Assembly (NCBI GenBank): GCA_963995525.1
Contig: OZ023211.1
Span: 52,356,228-52,420,227, forward strand
Origin: Escarpia spicata
Lineage: Eukaryota > Annelida > Polychaeta > Sabellida > Siboglinidae
Length of the DNA: 64,000 bases
Reading direction: 5' to 3'
In this document: positions 21,021-34,049 of the stretch, piece by piece
How positions within the stretch are numbered: position 1 is the first letter of the stretch
Layout of the letters: each line of letters begins with the position of its first letter
Notes under the pieces: generated by a model
Told to the model about the DNA's origin: nothing
The model's input: the letters and a program-made list of their open reading frames with translations, nothing else
Databases searched by the model: none
Translations under genes and position numbers: made by a program

Positions 21021-21080
21021 TAAGTGCTCTGAGCAGTCGTAACGACTGGATACTGCGGTATATAAGAACTTATCTTTACT
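21021..21080 (+). mobile_element. SINE, right part (L2-type 3' tail)
   Basis: Continues the SINE interrupted at 19696: gtgctctgagcagtcgtaac then gactggatactgcggtatat and aagaactta. The agcgctttgagcag ... gcgctatataag layout is the 3' tail shared by L2 LINEs and the SINEs they mobilise. Confidence 0.85.
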
Positions 21081-22029
21081 TTTTTATCCAATATTGCAGT
21101 ATTCCACTCCCTGCCCAATGCTGTCCAATGCTGCCCGATGCTGCCCAATCCCACCAAATCCCACCCATTCTCTCTGTACATAGCCCATCCTTTCGGTCAA
21201 GGTCTTCCTATTCTCCGTCAACTCCCCACTCTGAGTGCATCCATTTTCTACACTAGCTATTCGTCTTCCATTTGTTCCATTTATATCCACCCCATTTTAA
21301 TTGCCTCCTCACTCGATTCCTCCGCAAACTATCACTTCTACTTCCTCCTCCATCTCTTCCATTCTTTAAACAATATTTTTATTTATTTGCAAATAATTCA
21401 TCAGCAAACACTTAACAGTTTGAGATGATTTTCATCATTCACAAACCACCAATCTACGAGCATGTTTACAACACACTATAAAACTGACAAGCACAGGTCC
21501 ATAGAAACAACCACAGGTAGGCAATAACAAACACTATTGCTACCCTGGTCCCAATCAAAGCCAGGCTGGTTGTGGGTCAAACAGTTAATTTGTGAAGTGC
21601 ATCTAGCATTGACCACTTAGTCTGCTGACCGAAGTTTGACCCCAGATCAAACTACCAGCTGTGAAGACCCCAAGGCAATATGCAGCTCACTCATAATCAG
21701 CTTCTGATAAACACATGAAATGTACTGATAATCTGGCACTATTCAGCAGGATTTGATTGGTGCTCAATATGACAGTTACCTAGGAAGAGATCAAGGCCGA
21801 GTTATTCCAATGTTGTCCCTGTTTCTGACATGTAAACATATGCACATATTATATACAATAATGAAGGAGATGGATTCTGACATAGACTTTCTATGTAAGT
21901 ACTCAGGCAGGGCTAGTGGATATCCTTGTGTGATGATGTAAGTCTACTATGTAATATAATATACTGCCAGTACATGTCATAACATAAAACACATCTGCAT
22001 GGTTAGACTGTATTAATCTAACGTCTAAA
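21081..22029. other. no gene recognised
   Basis: Short degenerate cccaatgctgcccaatgctg-like tandem units at 21115-21160, then unstructured sequence. Nothing else supported. Confidence 0.6.
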
Positions 22030-22410
22030 ATGCAGGTGTCTTTTGTCTGTCATCAGTCTCTTACTGTCATCAAAGTTTCTTTCTATCATCAAAGTTTCTT
22101 TCTGTCACCAAAGTGTCTTTCTGTCATCACAGTCTCTCATCTGTCACCACAGTCTCTTGTCTGTTATCAGTCTCTCATTTGTCTGTCATCAGGAGTTTCT
22201 TTCTGTCATCAGTCATGTGTCTGTCTCTTGACTGTCATCACAGCATCTATCTGTCATGACAGTCTTTTGTGTGGTTCCACATCCTTTTTCTGTCACCACA
22301 GCCTCTTTCTGTCATTATATATCTCGTTTGTCATTGCAGTTTGTTTCTGTTATCACAGTCTCTTGTCTGTTGTCACAGTATCTCGTCTGTCATTAGTCTC
22401 TATGTTTGTT
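22030..22410 (+). repeat. degenerate minisatellite, ctgtcatca-agtctctt units
   Basis: Roughly 18-25 bp units of the form tctgtcatcacagtctctt recur about 16-18 times with varied spacing. Open frames here (170 and 131 codons) are repeat artefacts. Confidence 0.85.
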
Positions 22411-22455
22411 GTCATGTGTCCTGGGCATTGTGTCACCAACAAATGTCCTACTGTG

Positions 22456-22459
<4 letters not shown>

Positions 22460-22515
<56 letters not shown>
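22460..22515. repeat. TA dinucleotide microsatellite
   Basis: Uninterrupted tatata run of about 56 bases directly downstream of the ctgtcatca minisatellite. Confidence 0.97.
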
Positions 22516-22519
<4 letters not shown>

Positions 22520-23138
22520 GTACGTACGCCATAAACATATAAACAAGGACAGGAATAAAACAATTACACAGTGTCAGGTATGTAGGTCACACGCAGACAG
22601 GAGGTATGTACAGGCAGAGGTATCCACATATATCTCTAGTAGCCACCTTACAGCTAAGTGTTAGCATGGTCTGTTGTAGGGCTGCTGTATTCTGATAAAC
22701 ACAGCTTGGTGAGTCCATAAATACCACACTATTGCAGTGGTATGACTGTGCCTAATTGCACAGGGCAGTGCAAATGATAGTGGCTAATTAAGCTGGTGGA
22801 ACAGTTAATTGTGAATTGATGGTGAACAGATAAGGTGACACAGGTGTACTAAATGGTGCCACTAAACATGCTACACAGCCAAAGGAACATAATGAAAGAA
22901 TGCATGAGACCAATTAATCCACACATAGATTAGCCTTATGCCATAAACAATACATGTGTAAGTGTGAATGTAATTATCAGTGTGTGACTCACTATGCATG
23001 CATGCATGGGCATTTAGTACTAGTGTGAGCACATGTATGGGTGTATGTATGTTACGAGTGTATCTGAGCAAGGATACAAAACTGTGCATGTATGTGTACT
23101 ATGTGTAACAAGTTTGCATGTGTGACATGACATGATCT

Positions 23139-23447
<309 letters not shown>

Positions 23448-23689
23448 TTTAATTTAGGAAATTTGTATCAAGTGGCCTTGTGTACAACTTGCTGGCTACC
23501 CAGGTAGACAGTGATAACAGTGATTGGGGCTGACACAACCACAGGCTAGTGGTTATAGCTAATTTGGTGATTTTTTACACATTACAACTAGGACAGTTGA
23601 TGTTGCTATTACAAACCTGCTTTGACTAGAATCACTTAATACAACAGCAACTTCTACAAGTAATTGTGTAATTTCATGTATAACCTTGC

Positions 23690-23790
23690 ACAAGTGTAAT
23701 GATCAAATTTACATTGTACAGTGCTTTGAGCATTTTATGGAAATTGTGCCCTTTAAATATTAAATATTAAAATTATTATTATTAATGCTA
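23690..23790 (+). mobile_element. L2-like 3' tail fragment
   Basis: Reads tacagtgctttgagcatttt, then a ctttaaatattaaatatt stretch and an attattatt tail. This matches the 3' terminus layout of L2-type LINEs and their SINEs. Only the tail remains. Confidence 0.55.
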
Positions 23791-26700
23791 AATTTTGGTG
23801 AAATGACAGCAGAGTAAATTATGCTAGCTATGCTTTTTAGCAAAGGAATGGCATCACAATATTTAAGTTGAATAAAACTAAAAGTGCTGTTGTAAGTAAC
23901 CCATTCTACACCACTAACCCAATTGTCTCAGTACATACTTACACCCACACCACAAACACCACCATTTAGTGGCTCATTAACATATCTTACCTTGCAAAAG
24001 CTTGCCACCATAAACGTCTGTTTCCAGGAGTCATTTCCTGGCACGGATACCCGCTACACAGTACTTCCTGGCACTGAGTGCAGGCCAGCAATATGTACAA
24101 TGTAGCCTGGAATGACTACAGCCAGGCAGCCTGATTCAATTACAAGCACACAGTCGGTATCCCTGTACCACCTTTATGTCATTGTTATTAAATTACTATT
24201 CAATAATCGTGACCTAAAGGCGAATGAACCAACACTGACAGTGATTCTGACAACCTGACTGGACCACAGACAAAGACAGCAGCTGCCCACCCAATGTATG
24301 GGCAGTGATGAAGCCTTCAATCTCGCTGACCAATAGAGGAGAAACTACAGGACAAGTCTGAACTTGCCCAGGCTGACAAAGCACAGAATGACCTGGCAAA
24401 CTTCCATGTTTAATTACACACACCAGGTGCAATTGCATACATGAGTGATTACAAATCCACAGTAAATAAACATGACAGGGGAGACTACTATAATGGTTGT
24501 GCAGTCAACCATGAAATGTGGGATGTTCCTTACAGGTTTATTATACAGTGACACCATAATGCCAGTGACGTATGTTGAACATACTACCGTATACTGTAAT
24601 GTCAGGAGGATTTCTAACACTGCTACAATGTGTTTTATGTATTACACAACAAGTAATGGAAATGGAAATAAACAAGAATTTATTTACAAATCAGTCATAC
24701 CATAACATTTAATAATGCAGATTTTAATGGTTTCATATTTTAAACTGTTCAAGATTGGATAACTCAAACGATAATACATACATTTCTGTTGCTGGTTGTA
24801 CATGGCACACCACGTTTTCCTACCCTGTACTAATTATTGTGATTATTTAATATTACTGTACACTGTTCAACTTGTACTGTCAGACTGACATAGCGTCACG
24901 GTTTAATGATTTCTTCCCTTCCTGCTTTACCAAATGTTACACATGAAGGTAAATCTGTCCAATCAGTTACTAATCTTTCAACATCAAGGTGCCACAGCTT
25001 GTATGGTCTACCTTGGGTAGATCCCTGCAGCCAGAAAACTATTTTGTGCCAGATGGTGAATTTACATACAGAGCTGTGGGAGAATAGACCAGCACAGTGC
25101 TAGGGGGCAATAAATAACAGTTTTACGAGAGTGTCTTGGTCCTAGTGTGAAAGGCACAGTATCAACTGTACAATAATAATTTTCTGGAAATACCCAAAGG
25201 AGAGTGGACACTTTTCAGACCAGTAAATGTATGACAGGATATAAAAGATAATAGTTGATGGAATTCACTCACAGGAAGAAGAATTGCAGTGTTTATCTGC
25301 AGAACATGTGAAATCAATTTTGTGCATTTTCTACATAAATCTGTTTTCTGTTGCCTGGTGTTATGAAATAAAAACCTTTGATCAGTCAATAGCGGGGCCC
25401 GTAATGCCTTTTGTCACAAATCACTTCAAACATTCATTACAATAATTCTGATTGTAGCACAAAGCTCAATTTATGATCTTAGTGTTTAATTATTTTAATG
25501 AACACAAATGTTCACCCAAACTGAGAAGAAAAAACAACAACAACACAATATATAAAATAAATTTACACATAATTATATTATAAAAATTTTTGTTTAACTA
25601 TATGAATGGTGTTGTTTATTTGCATTAACGGATCAGAATTTAATTGATGTCACTTTTTAAAATAAACAAGCAATCTTATAAAGTTCTATTGAACAATATG
25701 ATGTACAGTAGTCAATTAATTGAAGATGAAATAATGACAAATGACATGCATGTAATATCAACTTGGTTTTGGCAAAATATATTCAAAACAACATACATTA
25801 CCAATTATTATAATTCCATCATAATTATATTTTTAGATCCAGAAATTAAGTTTTGCATTGTTCACAAGCATGCAGAATATACGTATATGTAAACTTCATG
25901 AAATCAATTGACAGTGTACATTGACCTACCAACTTTCAAAAGATTGTTGCATCTTCACAGACGTCAATGTGCCTTGATGTCAGCGCCCAGCAACTATGGC
26001 ACGCATGCTGACATCAGCATCAATTATGAACAAGTGCTGATGTCACTACTTAGATTCACTGATCTGAATAAACAATGACCACAGACATCCACTCTTCCAT
26101 GTGGTTGGCCATTAATATTGGTCAATCCTTTGAGGGTGATCCTGTGACCCATGTGCTCAGTAACACCCCCTCCCAAACAGGTGGCCAAAGCTTTGTTTCC
26201 TATTCTCTCCTATCCTTTACAATTATAATGCCCTATCATTAATGGTTGACCCCCTTCACAGGCTAGCCAATGTACAAACAACAGATGGCACTGTGTTTAA
26301 AGGAATTGAAATCAATTTCCAATCACCAATTTGATGAAAAATTCATCGGAAGGAAGAACAAAATTTCAGCAGACTTGAGTATGGAGTGTAGAGAGAAACC
26401 TGTGTATATAATAATGACCGAAAGTGGACAGTGCCAATGTAGTTACACAAGATACACAATATTGGAACTTGATAATAAATGTTCATTATGGAATTGTTAA
26501 TTTCTGTCAACTGCTGGTTAATTTTGTGAACCTCTCAGGGGTGGCATCTAAAATATTAGTAGATCAACACAAGTAAACACAAATTATTAAAAAAATATTC
26601 TATGAGTTTCTATGAAAATTACAGACATAACAGAGCTGATCATCGCCATCGTTCTCAATGGTATATTTAGGGGCAGGGCATGACAATATTTTAACATTGA

Positions 26701-29700
26701 TGGAATATATTTTATCCTGGGTGACTGGGGGGCCTAGCACCCATTTGGCCGCACACAAGAACTTATAAAATAATAATATATGCCACTGATGACTTAAATG
26801 GAGATTGTCTATTCCTCTACCTGTAGTTGTCAGTCTGGCTGGTAATTATATGTAGGCAGATAGCTGAACTGGTTGGTTTGAATGTGGGATCATTGAGATC
26901 ATGTTCAACATTACAGACCCTTGCTATAAAACCAACCAATGTCCATTGTATTATTATTACCAATGGCGTTGTTTATTATCCGAACGTTTTGTTCACATCT
27001 CACTGAAGGAGAATTCAAATTGCGAACATTATTTCAACCTCACCATCCATAATTTGCTAGGCAATATACCTTAAACATTAATTAATACTAACACAAGGAA
27101 TAAGTCACTGTATGATGTATGAGTTCATATTTAATATTAATGAATTAATAATGACACAATGAACAGACAAGCTCCCTTTAACCAGACTTACCACATAAAG
27201 AGATCAGTGTATGATGAATGAGTTAGCTGTACAGTGCTATGCATATATTGCCCTCTTCAGTCCTGTCTCATGCCATGATCTCTGTCTAATTAGTCTGTCA
27301 CCCAGTGCTAACATTTCAGCCTGCAGTCCCAGGGAAGGGATGGAAATTGATGAGGGACTTGCCTAGGTAGGAGGGGAATTGAAACAAAGCAGTGGAAGAT
27401 GTATGGAAAGGGATACCCTGTATGTGAAATAGCCACTGGAAAGACTGACTGGTATAAAAACGTGGAGAGATTCCAAGGTCGTGTTTCATTGTGAGGTGTG
27501 AGACACATGAAGTTGTTAGGAGTATCATTTCACTCCACAGTCACCATTCTATCTCTCATATACATGTGTTGTGTCCCACATAATTCATCCATCTAATCTC
27601 ACTATTGTTTTGATTATACCATTATAAAGGACTGTCTTAGAAAACTGCCTATTAAAAAAAAATTAATGTCTGATTTATTTGTTTAGCTGGATTGACAATC
27701 ATATATGCAGTGGGCAGGACTTGATGTCTATATAAAATGTGGAGTTATATTGTGTTTATGTTTATAATAATTAAAATGTTGTAAATGTCATTGAGCCTAG
27801 CCTGGAATCCGTCTACAAACAACAACCATCATTTCCACTAAACAAGAGGAACCACATCTATATGGAATGATTCAAGTCGTGCAGATTCTGTTTGTATTAC
27901 TCAAATGGTAAAATTATATTCATCTTTATGGGTTAACAGAGTGTTCTACTGCAAATAGCTACAATCATTATTTCTAATGGAATTAAAAGTCTCTAGAAAG
28001 TCTCAAATAGATGTCACATGCGATAGAAACAGTGGAGGTTAGGATTACACATACACGTTGCACAGCGTCAGTACTTTTGAGACGGTCAAGTACTGTACCA
28101 GTACTACATGCACATCTAATGTGAATGTCACTTTCTTCTCTTCCCAATTATCACACACATGTCCCTACTTTATTGCAACCTGTGGTCATCATGATGAACA
28201 CTTGATAGCACAATATTTTGTAAATGCTTATATGTGCATGCACACGTATGCATGCATAAGCACAAGTATACCACGGTACATGCGTACGCACATGTATGCG
28301 TGCGTGCACAAACATCACCCTCATCATCAGCACTCTTGTACATTCTTTTCTAATTAATCAGTCAATCCGTATTGATTTCTTGAGCATGGCCACTCTGAAG
28401 TCACAAAGGCCAGTATCACACAATAGACAAAGGGTCAATTGCAGGTCATTTCATTAATATTTATGGAGTTCCTAGAAGTGGTCATCTCTAAAAACTGACC
28501 TTGTCCATTGGGTAGAAGTTCGGGCAAAATATTGTTTTGAAGTCATGCAACTTAAACAGTAGTAAACACTAATAAAATGTTAATAAAAATGACCAAATTT
28601 TTAATCAGTGCTCAACAAAACATTTCTTGAAGAACTAAATGTGTTTAAGCTGCTCCTTAAATATCAGTAAAATTTCAGCCAGACCATAAATTTCCTAGCC
28701 TTCAATTCCTCTGCATTAAGCATGACTGCAACTATTTCCCCACCTAAATTAGCAAGGAACCTTCAATGTCACAAATTATTTAATCAATAGTCAGAGAAGT
28801 GAAGTGAACTGAAAACGTAATGAGCCCTTGTTACAGACTACTTACTGCACAATGCCACAACACGGTGCTATTGACTTGTGGCAAATAACTCATTTAACAA
28901 CATTTTACTGTCTTCCACTGTATAATTGAAAATGATCTGACTATAACAAAGAATAAATCATTGCTCGACACTAACCGACATTTTTACTGCAGGCGAAAGG
29001 GATCTTTCCATTTATTACAATATAGCTAACTGCAGGCTTAGTAACAAAAGAGAAAATGTTATTAATATTTATTAAGTAATAATAATTATATTTTTAGCTG
29101 CCATAGGGTACAAATGTATGTAACCTTGGTAAATAAACTACCACAAGCAGTTGATTGGAAATTCCACATTTTGAAATGTGAAAAAACAAGTATACCAATT
29201 ATGTTCTTTAACACTTCTCCAAGATGGTTTGCATCTCTCGGTGTTAAACTTTCAGGAAACAAACTACGACCCTTTGGAAGAAAAGTAGTGCTGTTATTTT
29301 GTTAAATTCCCTGTTGATTATTAAAGGGTTCTTAATTATTGTCTTTAGGGTTTGTAGTTGTTCCATATGTTAGATGGACGTAAATCAATTGTTCATAATT
29401 TTACGCGTATTTTCTGCAATTGTTCCAAAGCCATGGGAATGCCAATCAGTTGCAGACATTCTAGTTTATTTAACCTGCGGTAATGCAAAAAGATTTATGA
29501 ATTAATTAAAAATTATCATAACAAACTTAATTTACAAATACTCCGGGAAACTGTCTTCTCCATCTGTGTGTATGGAGCGCCATCAGGCGGATGGGCATTT
29601 TTGCTAGTATATTTAACAACCGTGAAAGAAACAACCCCCACACAACTTGTTCTTATCAAGAGACCCATTGTTTTATGTGATCCCATCCGACACAGGATAC

Positions 29701-29940
29701 AAACAGATCAATGAACGTTTTCCCTGAAGGTAACAGATACTGGTTTTTTTTATCGGAAATTGTCATGAATCAGCAGCTGAAATGGCAGACAATATGCCCA
29801 CCTCTGTGACATGTAATCATTATAAACTACACTACTTGTCTCTTTCGGAGCTGACATAGTGCTAGTCTTCAACACGGCACAAACTACGGTTAAATTATTG
29901 AAAACACTGTTATTGACAAAGTACAAAGATGTTTCAGAAT
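23791..29940. other. no gene recognised; AT-rich intergenic DNA
   Basis: Six kilobases with open frames no longer than about 99 codons, none matching a known family. Minor structures include ctgatgtca/tgacatcag repeats at 25975-26050 and alternating purine-pyrimidine stretches near 28230-28310. A short phrase at 29594 (gggcatttttgctag) resembles the hairpin arm at 7911. Confidence 0.6.
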
Positions 29941-29949
29941 AGAAAAAGG

Positions 29950-30269
29950 TAAGTTCTTATATAGCATTGTATCCAGTCCTCAGGACTGGTCAAAGCGTTT
30001 TACACTTTACTCCCTGGCGGACCTATTCTATCGAACACCATCTCGACTTCTCTCGGAAGCATTCATCCACGCTGCAATTGCGTGAAGACTATTCGTACAC
30101 AAATATCCACCACTGTCTACAGCCAGGTACTCATTCATACAGCTGAGTGAACTGAAGCAATGTAGAGTAAACGCACTTGCCCAAGGTTCGACGCCGCCGC
30201 ACAGGATTTGAACCCGGGTTCTCTCAGTCGAGAATCCGTAGCTCTTACCGCTGCGCAACTGTGCTCCAC
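29950..30269 (-). mobile_element. tRNA-headed SINE, near full length
   Basis: On the minus strand it starts gtggagcacagttgcgcagc with a box A-like ttgcgcagcggtaagagc, then a perfect box B ggttcaaatcc near 30210. The shared body follows (cactcagctgtatgaatga in degenerate form, agtcgagatggtgttcga) and the 3' tail ctttgaccagtcctgaggac then tggatacaatgctatataag. The flanks agaaaaaggta (29941) and agaaaggta (30270) look like a target duplication. The 92-codon frame inside is not a gene. Confidence 0.85.
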
Positions 30270-30279
30270 AAGAAAGGTA

Positions 30280-32430
30280 TCTTTGTACTTCTTTCAAAAT
30301 GAACATAACTGTAACTAACAGAATCTAATTCGTGTTGAGGTCTTCTTTCTTGGTTGTGAAATAAAATACACAAAATAGTAGAAATTTTATTGCTAAATGG
30401 TAAGCACATGGTCTACGTAACCTTATTGAAATAAGCTATATCAAAATATTTAATAAAATAAACTATTATTAGGTTGCAAGTAAAACTAATAAATCTGTAT
30501 AATCTGAATAATAGGTATATTCATAATCACAATGTTAAGTATATTTCTGCCAGATTACATTACAATTTTATCAGTGACTATGTTCAGATGATTAGCAATA
30601 TCAGGGACAATGTATGCATCCAAACAATTATAATGTTAATTAATGATAAAACTGAACCATCAACTATATAGGATATTGAAATATCAACAGTTTACATATC
30701 AAAGCAATGCAACTAATAATAAAATGAGATATCAACATTGGGGGATATTGATAGTTATTATACTTAAAAAAATAAATGGATAAATAAATCAAAGATTATT
30801 TCACTGATACTTGTAGAATAAGTGTAAACCTGACTTGGTTATTTACGAACATCATCAAAGTATGATAATATCATATAACACTGAACAGATGCTTTCTGCT
30901 TGCTCACAGATTGTCTGTCTGCCTGACTGTTTGTTAGGAGGTAAAACACAGCCACCCATGACAACAATACCTACACAGACTTCCACAAGCTGTCTCGACC
31001 GAGTCATGTAAGCTCTATGTAGACTTCACCAATTCACACACACAATGGGCCGACTGTTTGTCACTGCTACTGTCAGATTCTTGCACACAAAGAACTACGT
31101 CCCCATGTGCGTCATCAGGAATCATCAATCTAGACATCTAATTTTTGTACGCGACAACAGGGTATAAGGCAGTACATTCTGGTTCATATGATCTATGGCA
31201 CTGTATGTACAATGAACAACGTCCTTGAGTGTAAAGATGAAGACTGCACAACACATTCGAAATATTCGAAAGCAAAAAAGTAGTAAGTTTCTCGAGTTAG
31301 AATGTCAACAAATAATAACAAATATTACAGCAACTATGATTTAAGGGGTAATTTGGTATTTATTATAAGTTTGAGTAAATGTTAGGCAAATGTATTGTTT
31401 TTTGGTAAATGTACTGGTAAACGTTATACATAATGTCAGGGGGAAACTTTGTGACCTATTATGATAGTCATGATTTTTGATAACAAACAAACAATTCTTT
31501 TTTAGATCTAACAAAGTATGCATTTTAAAATAATCGTAACTGGGTGTAGGCAGAGATCACTAGTTTGCTTTTTCAGTTCATTACATGTTATAAATCTGTG
31601 TGGCATATTTAATCTCTCATGTAATAGGCACCTGGCAGAAGGGACCAAGTACAGCAGTTATGATTTTGTATCTCATCTCAAAGTAAAATATTTTTATACT
31701 CTTAATGCCCGTTACTAGACAATTAAGTAAGTTGTACACACTCGATAAGTAGGCCATTGGTGTGCAACATGAATAGAGTGCCTTCTCATGTCAAGACAAC
31801 CACAACAAAATTGAGCCACTGTGTAAATTTTGGATTACTATGGCATGAAATTCTACAATACTGTAATATGAACCGGACTAATGCAATGTTACGGGATTGG
31901 TAAACTGATCACCCATCAATCAGTCTCTCTCCCTGGATGTGTGAACCATCACAGGTCTACTGAACCCTGGATGGTATAAATAATTAATAATTAAAACAGA
32001 CAGTTAAACTTACAGCACTGGATAGGAAACAGGTGGCAGCTGAAATTTCATATATATTATTCTCTTGGTCACTGTCTACATCAGGTGGAAAGCTTAGTCA
32101 CCCTGTGTGGTATTGGTATTTGACAGGGTAAATGTTGTGTTGCTGAGTACGTCATTTAAATCATAGGTAATATCTACATGTATACTATCCATGTTGTGTC
32201 AGTGACTGTAAAACCAATCAGTATAATTAAAATTAAACAGTAATTCCAGAACCCTACCCCAACTTTCCTTACATGATTTGTGTAACATCAACATGCCTAT
32301 GGAGATGGTCTCATACACTGCATACATCTTTCATTACATATCAGTGGGTGGTCATTGTGCTTTGGTTGTCACTACTTATTGTGGGAAGAATATCACCTCA
32401 GGGGCACAACGTATTGGGTCAAACAATGTT
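30280..32430. other. no gene recognised
   Basis: AT-rich DNA with small open frames only (up to 71 codons). Nothing supported beyond short A/T runs. Confidence 0.6.
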
Positions 32431-32435
32431 AATGC

Positions 32436-34019
32436 ATGTTGGTGTTATTATGGCTATCAGAACCAGTCCACTATATCTATGTAAGTAATGTCTTGGCAAC
32501 CATGTTGGGGTTATTATGGCTATCAGAACCAGTCCACTATATCTATGTAAGTAATGTCTTGGCAACCATGTTGGGGTTATTATGGCTATCAGAATCAGTC
32601 GACTGTATCTATGTAAGTAATGTCTTGTCAACCATGTTGGGGTTATTATGGCTATCAGAACCGGTCCTCTGTAACTATGTAAGTAATGTCTTGTCAACCA
32701 TGTTGAGGTTATTATGGCTATCAGAACTGGTCCTCTGTAACTATGTAAGTAATGTCTTGGCAACCATGTTGAGGTTATTATGGCTATCAGAACCGGTCCT
32801 CTGTAACTATGTAAGTAATGGCTTGTCAACCATGTTGAGGTTATTATGGCTATCAGAACTGATCCTCTGTAACTATGTAAGTAATGGCTTGTCAACCATG
32901 TTGAGGTTATTATGGCTATCAGAACCAGTCCACTATATCTATGTAAGTAATGTCTTGGCAACCATGTTGGGGTTATTATGGCTATCAGAATCAGTCCTCT
33001 GTAACTATGTAAGTAATGTCTTGTCAACCATGTTGAGGTTATTATGGCTATCAGAACCGGTCCTCTGTAACTATGTAAGTAATGTCTTGGCAACCATGTT
33101 GAGGTTATTATGGCTATCAGAACCGGTCCTCTGTAACTATGTAAGTAATGGCTTGTCAACCATGTTGAGGTTATTATGGCTATCAGAACCGGTCCTCTGT
33201 AACTATGTAAGTAATGGCTTGTCAACCATGTTGAGGTTATTATGGCTATCAGAACCGGTTCACTGTAACTATGTAAGTAATGTCTTGTCAACAATGTTGA
33301 GGTTATTATGGCTATCAGAACCGGTCCACTGTATCTATGTAAGTAATGTCTTGGCAACCATGTTGTGGTTATTATGGCTACCAGAACCGGTCCACTGTAA
33401 CTATGTAAGTAATGTCTTGGCAACCATGTTGAGGTTATTATGGCTATCAGAACCGGTCCACTGTATCTATGTAAGTAATGTCTTGGCAACCATGTTGAGG
33501 TTATTATGGCTATCAGAACCGGTTCTCTGTAACTATGTAAGTAATGGCTTGTCAACCATGTTGAGGTTATTATGGCTATCGGAACCGGTTCTCTGTAACT
33601 ATGTAAGTAATGGCTTGTCAACCATGTTGAGGTTATTATGGCTATCAGAACCGGTCCTCTGTAACTATGTAAGTAATGTCTTGGCAACCATGTTGAGGTT
33701 ATTATGGCTATCAGAACCGGTCCATTGTATCTATGTAAGTAATGTCTTGGCAACCATGTTGAGGTTATTATGGCTATCAGAACCGGTCCACTGTATCTAT
33801 GTAAGTAATGTCTTGGCAACCATGTTGAGGTTATTATGGCTATCAGAACCGGTCCACTGTATCTACATAAGTAATGTCTTGGCAACCATGTTGAGGTTAT
33901 TATGGCTATCAGAACCGGTCCACTGTAACTATGGAAGTAATGTCTTGGCAACCATGTTGAGATTATTATGGCTATCAGAACCGGTCCACTGTAACTATGA
34001 AAGTAATGTCTTGGCAACC
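32436..34019. repeat. 66-bp minisatellite, 24 tandem copies
   Basis: Units begin atgttgaggttattatggct and continue through a cagaaccggtccactgta-type segment, ctatgtaagtaatg and tcttggcaacc. Twenty-four whole units can be counted, then the array breaks off in a partial unit (atgctgcttcag). Because 66 is a multiple of 3 and the unit lacks stops in one frame on each strand, a 537-codon plus frame (32436-34049) and a 554-codon minus frame (34083-32419) both run through it. Neither resembles a protein family. Variants alternate in blocks (ccactgtatc, cctctgtaac, gtcttggcaa, ggcttgtcaa), suggesting higher-order duplication. Confidence 0.95.
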
Positions 34020-34049
34020 ATGCTGCTTCAGTTGGTGGTAGATTGTTAG

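Noticed and set aside
22030..22664. 170- and 131-codon frames
   Set aside because: Translation of the ctgtcatca minisatellite and TA tract; no family resemblance.
30190..30269. Possible tRNA gene (box A and box B present)
   Set aside because: Continuous with the SINE body and tail and flanked by a target duplication, so it is a SINE head, not a tRNA gene.
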